From Gemmatimonadaceae bacterium (GTDB lineage Bacteria > Gemmatimonadota > Gemmatimonadetes > Gemmatimonadales > Gemmatimonadaceae): 10,244 nucleotides of DNA. Positions 5,885 to 10,244 of this stretch are shown here, in pieces. The notes beneath the pieces were generated by a model. That model saw only the letters and a list, made by a program, of their open reading frames with translations. It made no database searches and was not told where the DNA came from. Both the position numbers and the translations under genes were made by a program. The DNA is taken from NCBI GenBank assembly GCA_013361745.1, contig JABFXM010000087.1:1-10244 (forward strand). The letters are read 5' to 3'. Within the stretch, counting starts at the first letter, position 1; each line of letters starts with the position of its first letter.

Positions 5885-6895
5885 ATGCCGCCGATCAACG
5901 TCGCCTCGCTCTCGCCGGGAGCTCGTGTCCATCACGAGCTCCGCGTCGTCGAGCGCGAGATGATGAAGACCACGAACGGCGACCCGGTCGCGCTGCTCGT
6001 CCTCGGCAACCGTCACGGGCAGATCAAGTGCGCGCCCGTGTGGAGCGACAAGCTGCACTGGGTGGACGGCGCGGAGCCCGGGACGATCGTTCAGGCGATC
6101 GGCGAGGTGAAGAACTACAGCCACAACGGGCGGGTGCTGCGCCAGCTCGAGCTGACGAGCCCACTCCGCATCATCACGTCGCAGTCGATCAACCTCGACG
6201 ACTTCCTCCCGCGCGTCGACGACGATCTCACCATCCTCTGGTCGGCGCTCGACAAGCTGCGCGGCGAGATCGGCTCGTCGAAGCTCCGGCGCGTCGTCGC
6301 TCTGTTCTTCGACGACGACCTGTTCCGGCTGCAGTTCGAGAAGGCGCCGGGATCCACGCGTGGGCACCATGCGAAGGTCGGCGGGCTGCTGCGACACGTC
6401 ACCGAGGTCACCGCGATCGCCCGCACCATCGCCAAGTCGATGCGGACGGGCAACGTCAATCCGGTGAACCTCGACCTCGTTGTCACCGGCGCGCTCCTTC
6501 ACGACGTCGGGAAGGTCGAGGCGTACCGCGTCTCCCCGGCGGGCTTCGAGACGACGCCCTGTGGTCATCTGCTCGGCCACATCGTGCTCGGCGCGCTGAT
6601 GCTCGAGCGGCGGATCGCCGCGTTAGGCGAGCAGATCTGCTCCGAGCAGCAGCTCCTCGAGCTCCAGCATCTCATCCTCTCGCACCATGGCACTCTCGAG
6701 TTCGGGAGTCCCGTGCGGCCGATGACTCTCGAGGCGGAGATCGTGCACTGGGCCGACGAATCCTCGGCCAAGGCCAACAGCTTCGTCGAGTCGATCGGTG
6801 ACGCGTCGAACTTCGCCGGCGGCGGCGAGATCTCCGAGCGTGTCTGGATGCTCGACAACCGCCGTCTCTGGCAACGGTCGCACGCCTGGGAGTAG
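5885..6895 (+). CDS. YhaM-type OB-fold / HD-domain 3'-5' exoribonuclease-like protein
   Basis: 336 residues from the ATG at 5885, which matches the family N-terminus. A GTG at 5816, overlapping the previous stop as GTGA, would add 23 residues (MRRDESSSRPAVDNAPG...) with codon use unlike the rest; neither start has a clear ribosome binding site. YhaM degrades RNA, and DNA in some reports, from the 3' end with a metal-dependent HD domain. The N-terminal OB-fold (about 8-95) includes DPVALLVLGNRHGQIKCAPVW and IVQAIGEVKNYSHNGR. The HD domain (about 155-305) includes LLRH171VTEV, LLH206D207VGK, GHLLGHIVLGALML and LILSHHGTLEFGSP followed by EIVHWADESSAKAN. All expected metal ligands appear present. 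B. subtilis YhaM is 314 residues, close to this. It lies in the SPFH operon, 44 bases before the M61 gene. It contains one TTA leucine codon (6623-6625), rare in this DNA. Confidence 0.88.
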   Translation: MPPINVASLSPGARVHHELRVVEREMMKTTNGDPVALLVLGNRHGQIKCAPVWSDKLHWVDGAEPGTIVQAIGEVKNYSHNGRVLRQLELTSPLRIITSQSINLDDFLPRVDDDLTILWSALDKLRGEIGSSKLRRVVALFFDDDLFRLQFEKAPGSTRGHHAKVGGLLRHVTEVTAIARTIAKSMRTGNVNPVNLDLVVTGALLHDVGKVEAYRVSPAGFETTPCGHLLGHIVLGALMLERRIAALGEQICSEQQLLELQHLILSHHGTLEFGSPVRPMTLEAEIVHWADESSAKANSFVESIGDASNFAGGGEISERVWMLDNRRLWQRSHAWE

Positions 6896-6939
6896 TCGGC
6901 GGCCGGCTCCCGCGGCTCGCGCCGCCTGACTCGATCCTG

Positions 6940-8841
6940 ATGCGCTCATCCTACTTCGTGCTCGCCGCCGCGCTCGCGGCGGGATCGCTGCACGCCCAGA
7001 CTCCCCTCGGCGGCTACGCCGACGCCTTCGAGACGCGCGCCGGGGCGCGGACTCCCGACATTCGCTACGAGGTGCGCGTCGACACCGCGGGCAATCGGCT
7101 CGCGGTCGTCATGCGCATCGACCGCGCTCCCGACACGCTGCGCATCGCGATTCCGCGCTGGGCGCCGGGCGCCTACCGCGTTGTCGAGTTCGCCTCGCGG
7201 CTTCGCAACGTCGTCATTCGCACCGCCGATGGCGAGCGACAGATCGCCGACAGCGGACTGGCCGCTGGATCGATGTGGCCGGGTCGCGGACAGCTGCCCT
7301 TCCGCGTCACGGGCGATTCCGTCGAGATCCGCTACGAGATCGTCTGCGACACGGCGCCGAACAATCGCGCATTTCTCGCGTCGTCGGGCGCACTCCTCGA
7401 TGGCCCGGCGACCTATCTCTACCTGCCGGGCCAGACGCTCGCCCCGGCGCGCGTGCGCTTCGAGGTGCCTCGTTCGTGGCGGATCGTCACCGGACTGGTG
7501 CCGACCGCGGATTCCGCGGCGTTCTTCGCGCCGAGTTACGAAGTGCTGATCGACTCGCCGGTGCTGATGGGCGATCGGCGATCGCTCGCCCTGCGACGGC
7601 TGACGGTCGACGGCGTCGTGCACCGTGCAGCCTGGTGGCGACGTCCCGGCGCGGCCGCCTTCGATACGGCCGCCTTCGTGGCTCCGATCCCCGCGATCGT
7701 CGAGCAGACGAAGCGGATCTTCGGCTGGCTGCCATACCGCGAGTACACGTTCCTGTTCATCGACGGCGTCGGCGGAGGGCTCGAGCACCTCAACTCGACG
7801 ACGATCGGAACGCCGGCAGCGGAGTTCGCCCAGTATCCGCGCGCGCATGTCGCCGTTGCCGCGCACGAGTACTTCCACCACTGGAACGTCAAGCGCATTC
7901 GCCCGATCGCGCTCGGTCCGTTCGACTATCAGCGGATCACGCGCTCGCGATCGCTCTGGCTGAGCGAGGGGGTGACGGACTACTTCGCCAACGCCATCGT
8001 GCGTCGCGCGGCGCTCGTCACGGAAGAGGAAGCCCGCGACGCGCTCGCCGCATCGATGCAGGACTATCTCGCCAACCCCGCGAACGGAAAGTTGTCACCC
8101 GAGCGCTCGAGCTTCACCGCGTGGGATCCTCCGGCGGTGAACCGCGGCTACTCGCTCTCGTACTACCTCTCCGGATCGCTCCTCGGCGAGATACTCGACG
8201 TGCGACTGCGTTCGCAGCACGAGAACAGCGGAGGGATGGATGCGCTGATGCGTCGGCTCCGCGATCGCTACGCGGGCGCGCGCGGCTTCACCGACGCCGA
8301 CATCGTGCGCGAAGCGGGCGCGGTCTGCGGATGCGACATGCGGCCCTTCTTCGCGCGCTACGTCGGCGGCGAGGGGAGCCTCCCGCTCGACGATCTGGCG
8401 AGCGCCCTCGGATGGCGCTTGGTCGTCGAGCGCTCGCCGGCGACGGATCGGGACGGTCAGCCGGTCGCCGACCGTCGCATCGGCGTGACGCCTTACGGCG
8501 GAGCAGGGAGCGCGGGTGGCCCGCTCGGAGGCGCGCTCAAGCTCTCGATCGCCGACCCGACGTCGGCCTGGGGACGCGCGGGGCTCGCATCGGGCGATAC
8601 CGTGCTGGCAGTGAACGGAGAGCCAGTCTCGAGCCCCGCCGTGTTTCGATCCGTCATCGGTCGTCTCGCGATCGGCGATAGCGTGACCATCAGGGTACGG
8701 CGAGGCGACGAGCGCAGCTACGTCGTGCACCTGACCGGCTACGAGCGCGTCCGCGCTCACCTCGAGGAGCTGCCGACGCTCACTGCGCAGCAGCAGCGTG
8801 CGCGCGAGCGCTGGCTTCACGGAGATCGCGAGGAACGCTGA
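6940..8841 (+). CDS. Secreted M61 family (glycyl aminopeptidase) metallopeptidase with PDZ domain
   Basis: 633 residues. M61 enzymes are zinc peptidases; the type member removes N-terminal glycine or alanine, and many members carry a PDZ domain. A signal peptide is visible (MRSSYFVLAAALAAGSLHA, cut before Gln20), so it acts in the periplasm or outside. An N-terminal beta-rich domain (about 35-230) precedes the catalytic domain. The zinc site is H309-E-Y-F-H313 in HEYFHHWNVKRIRP, with the third ligand Glu343 in LSEGVTDYF 30 residues on. The helical region follows (about 350-490). A PDZ domain lies near 520-595 (ADPTSAWGRAGLASGDTVLAVNG). The length matches the family (about 550-650). No strong ribosome binding site precedes the ATG. 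A weak hairpin (GGCGGC/GCCGCC, 6898-6903/6921-6926) lies in the 44-base gap from the nuclease gene, so it may be co-transcribed or partly separate. Confidence 0.94.
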   Translation: MRSSYFVLAAALAAGSLHAQTPLGGYADAFETRAGARTPDIRYEVRVDTAGNRLAVVMRIDRAPDTLRIAIPRWAPGAYRVVEFASRLRNVVIRTADGERQIADSGLAAGSMWPGRGQLPFRVTGDSVEIRYEIVCDTAPNNRAFLASSGALLDGPATYLYLPGQTLAPARVRFEVPRSWRIVTGLVPTADSAAFFAPSYEVLIDSPVLMGDRRSLALRRLTVDGVVHRAAWWRRPGAAAFDTAAFVAPIPAIVEQTKRIFGWLPYREYTFLFIDGVGGGLEHLNSTTIGTPAAEFAQYPRAHVAVAAHEYFHHWNVKRIRPIALGPFDYQRITRSRSLWLSEGVTDYFANAIVRRAALVTEEEARDALAASMQDYLANPANGKLSPERSSFTAWDPPAVNRGYSLSYYLSGSLLGEILDVRLRSQHENSGGMDALMRRLRDRYAGARGFTDADIVREAGAVCGCDMRPFFARYVGGEGSLPLDDLASALGWRLVVERSPATDRDGQPVADRRIGVTPYGGAGSAGGPLGGALKLSIADPTSAWGRAGLASGDTVLAVNGEPVSSPAVFRSVIGRLAIGDSVTIRVRRGDERSYVVHLTGYERVRAHLEELPTLTAQQQRARERWLHGDREER

Positions 8842-8945
8842 CCGCGGGAACGCGAACGACGAACCCATATTCACAGGTACGCCGTCAGCTCGCTCGCATC
8901 TGCCGCACCGCGGCGGGGCGGCCGGCCGTCAGGCGCTGCTCGGTA

Positions 8946-8967
8946 GCGTGACGCCGCGGCGCCACGC
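8946..8967 (-). terminator. Hairpin at the end of the lipoprotein gene
   Basis: GCGTGACG (8946-8953) and CGCCACGC (8960-8967) pair at 7 of 8 positions around CCGCGG. It lies 2 bases beyond the stop of the minus-strand lipoprotein gene, in the 128-bp gap between the convergent genes. No T-run follows on either strand. The rest of 8842-8969 shows only GC-rich short inverted repeats. Confidence 0.4.
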
Positions 8968-8969
8968 GA

Positions 8970-9698
8970 TCACGGCCAGCGCGTCTTGTTCGAGTACTTG
9001 CTGCCGAATACCGCGCGCAACGCTTCGTGCGCGTCGTCCGCGCGAATCACCAGGTCCAGTCGCGGCCCGACCACCAATGGTCGCGTGAACTCGCGATAGC
9101 GTTTGAAGCTGTGGCAGAAGCACCACGGCCCCTTCCGGTCCGTGTTGCCAAGCCAGATGTCTGGTAGCCCGATGATGGTGAAGGCGTAGAAGAGGTTCAG
9201 CGAGCGAAGCTTCGGCAGGTCTCCCTCGGCGACGCCATGCGGCAGCGAGCCGTGCTTGCCCCACTGGACGTCGAAGGCGGGCGGTCCCTTGCCGCGCCAG
9301 TCGGTGTGGAGGATCGTGCCGTGCCAGTAGGTCCAGAGCTCCGTCGGCGCGAGCGTAGCGGGGTCGTAGCCCACCCACACGACCTCCTCGTCGGTCGGGA
9401 CTGTGAACGGGATCCACGCGCCGTGGACGTCGTCGCGCCAGAGCAGGTGATAGGCGATGATCGGCCTCGTCGGATTCACGACCGCGGCGACCCTCGACAA
9501 GGGGAACGATTCGTCGCGCTGGATGTATAAGGTCGGTGCCAGAGTCCGCGCGAGCCGGTCGATGCTGTCACCGGGCGTTGCCGCGCCGGGCACCGGCACT
9601 GACCCACGCGGCGGGATGTGAGCGTGCGGTCCGCACGCGGCAAGTTGGAGCGCCGCTACCACGCATAGAGTGGCGCGCGGTGATTTCAGAATGTGCAA
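8970..9698 (-). CDS. Predicted lipoprotein of unknown function
   Basis: 242 residues, starting with TTG at 9698 preceded by AGGA about 8 bases upstream; no better start exists before the signal peptide. The signal has a hydrophobic stretch and a lipobox L-A-A-C with Cys22, so it should be lipid-anchored in the envelope. After a Pro/Gly linker (about 23-42) comes a domain starting LARTLAPTLYIQRDESFPLSRV, followed by a Trp/His-rich core: AYHLLWRDDVHGAWIPF, DEEVVWVGYDP, LWTYWHGTILHTDW and VQWGKHGSLPHG. A CxC (WCFC) occurs near residue 200. The arrangement (residues for an acidic beta-sandwich with conserved W and H, and a GKHGSLP loop) loosely recalls Vps62/DUF946-like proteins; this is a weak suggestion and no function is assigned. 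It is convergent with the M61 gene and divergent from the zinc-ribbon gene. Confidence 0.72.
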   Translation of the reverse strand: MHILKSPRATLCVVAALQLAACGPHAHIPPRGSVPVPGAATPGDSIDRLARTLAPTLYIQRDESFPLSRVAAVVNPTRPIIAYHLLWRDDVHGAWIPFTVPTDEEVVWVGYDPATLAPTELWTYWHGTILHTDWRGKGPPAFDVQWGKHGSLPHGVAEGDLPKLRSLNLFYAFTIIGLPDIWLGNTDRKGPWCFCHSFKRYREFTRPLVVGPRLDLVIRADDAHEALRAVFGSKYSNKTRWP

Positions 9699-9711
9699 GT
9701 TTTTGTCCTAC

Positions 9712-9740
9712 TTGGCGTTATATCGCTGATCGGTTATCTT
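9712..9740 (+). promoter_or_regulatory. Candidate promoter of the zinc-ribbon gene
   Basis: TTGGCG (9712-9717) and TATCTT (9735-9740) are separated by 17 bp, each matching 4 of 6 consensus bases. An AT-rich patch with a T-run follows. The leader would be about 58 bases and begins with a possible hairpin, GAGGCG/CGCCTC (9747-9752/9763-9768). Confidence 0.45.
9717..9722 (-). promoter_or_regulatory. Candidate -10 box for the lipoprotein gene
   Basis: On the minus strand the box reads TATAAC, 18 bases before the TTG start, matching 5 of 6 consensus bases. No good -35 box is found 16-18 bp upstream. The box overlaps the -35 box of the opposite promoter. Confidence 0.4.
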
Positions 9741-9805
9741 TTTTCCGAGGCGCCCAAGAGGCCGCCTCTGCACTCTGTACCCGCGACGCCAGTTCAGGAG
9801 TTGCC

Positions 9806-10015
9806 ATGAGAAAGCCCCGTCCGGCGACGTATAATCCGGCGCAAGCTCTCCACCTGATCGCCAGTGACCGCAGCGGATCTCCGCTGAGCTGTCCTTCGTG
9901 TTCCGGCCCGATCGAGCGTTCCCCCGATCAGGTTCCTCCCCTGCCGCGCTCGCAGGTAACGCTGCGTTGCAACAAGTGCGGCCGCGTCGCGCGCTACATC
10001 GCCGGCGCCGCCTGA
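9806..10015 (+). CDS. Small zinc-ribbon-like protein, 69 residues, unknown function
   Basis: The ATG at 9806 has AGGAG (9796-9800) five bases upstream, the clearest ribosome binding site in the window. Cys29-x2-Cys32 (SCPSCSGPI) and Cys55-x2-Cys58 (LRCNKCGRV) should bind one zinc ion in a rubredoxin-like knuckle pair. The N-terminus is basic (MRKPRPATYNPAQALHLIA) and the segment between the knuckles is Pro-rich (SPDQVPPLPRS). There is no membrane segment. Such proteins often bind nucleic acid or act as small regulators; no specific family is recognised. It has its own promoter, is divergent from the lipoprotein gene, and is followed by a strong hairpin. Confidence 0.78.
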   Translation: MRKPRPATYNPAQALHLIASDRSGSPLSCPSCSGPIERSPDQVPPLPRSQVTLRCNKCGRVARYIAGAA

Positions 10016-10022
10016 GGATCCT

Positions 10023-10048
10023 CCGGGTGTGACAACGGTCGCACCCGG
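10023..10048 (+). terminator. Hairpin after the zinc-ribbon gene
   Basis: CCGGGTGTGAC (10023-10033) pairs over 11 bp (one G-T wobble) with GTCGCACCCGG (10038-10048), with loop AACG. It starts 8 bases after the stop. No T-run follows, so termination is likely but not certain. A second small hairpin, CGTCGTC/GACGACG, lies at 10058-10074. Confidence 0.6.
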
Positions 10049-10074
10049 TGCCGCCATCGTCGTCCCGGACGACG

Positions 10075-10244
10075 TGCACAAATCTTGCCTTTCGTCCTGA
10101 CGCACGTGCCGCGTGCGGGGACTTGCGCGCGGGCGCGGCAACCGTCGTGGGCGATCACGTTGGTGAGGGCCGCCGCAAGACGAGACGCGTCCTAGCTCGC
10201 GGGATCAGGCAGGGGTCGATTCACAGCACAGGGTACGTACATGG
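10075..10244. other. No gene seen; possible start of next gene at the edge
   Basis: No convincing open frame or RNA gene is visible. At the very end an ATG (10241-10243) has AGGG seven bases upstream, so a rightward gene may begin there and run out of the window. Only four bases are seen, so this cannot be tested here. Confidence 0.2.

Noticed and set aside
10195..10240. A tRNA-like T-loop (GGTCGATTC) and a stray GGGATCA/AGGGGTC pair like the 26-108 repeat
   Set aside because: No matching T-stem, acceptor or anticodon arm could be formed, and only one degenerate copy of each heptamer is present.

Overview
The window is GC-rich, densely coded bacterial DNA (roughly two-thirds G+C by eye). Gene content, codon use and intergenic style suggest a chromosome of a Gemmatimonadota-type or similar Gram-negative soil bacterium. 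This is inference from general resemblance; there is no rRNA or marker gene here. No IS element, phage gene, tRNA or CRISPR array was seen. I found no clear undescribed defence or mobile system. The most unusual items are two heptamer-phased fold-back repeats, a plasmid-type replication initiator with no plasmid context, a phospholipase-D enzyme with an altered first catalytic motif, and several small zinc-binding or unrecognised proteins.

Left part (1-2700). A membrane-anchored phospholipase D / cardiolipin synthase-like enzyme reads leftwards and ends inside a heptamer-repeat fold-back. Divergent from it, across about 80 bp, is a replication initiator protein A (RPA) family protein. A second heptamer-phased fold-back follows, then a 60-residue protein of unknown function and a strong hairpin.

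Centre (2800-8841). All genes read rightwards. An exported S41 (CtpA-type) PDZ protease ends at a textbook intrinsic terminator with a TTCG loop. A recognisable promoter then starts what looks like a four-gene operon: a paraslipin-type SPFH membrane protein, a 72-residue double-CxxC protein, a YhaM-type OB-fold plus HD nuclease, and a secreted M61 (glycyl aminopeptidase family) PDZ protease. The surroundings suggest envelope and protein quality control together with RNA or nucleic-acid turnover, but functional coupling is inferred from order and spacing only.

Right part (8842-10244). A predicted lipoprotein of unrecognised family reads leftwards, convergent with the M61 gene, from a TTG start with a good ribosome binding site. 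Divergent from it is a 69-residue four-cysteine zinc-ribbon-like protein with a clear ribosome binding site. Their candidate promoters overlap within about 30 bp. The last 230 bases hold two hairpins and no supported gene, with a possible start codon of the next gene at the very edge.
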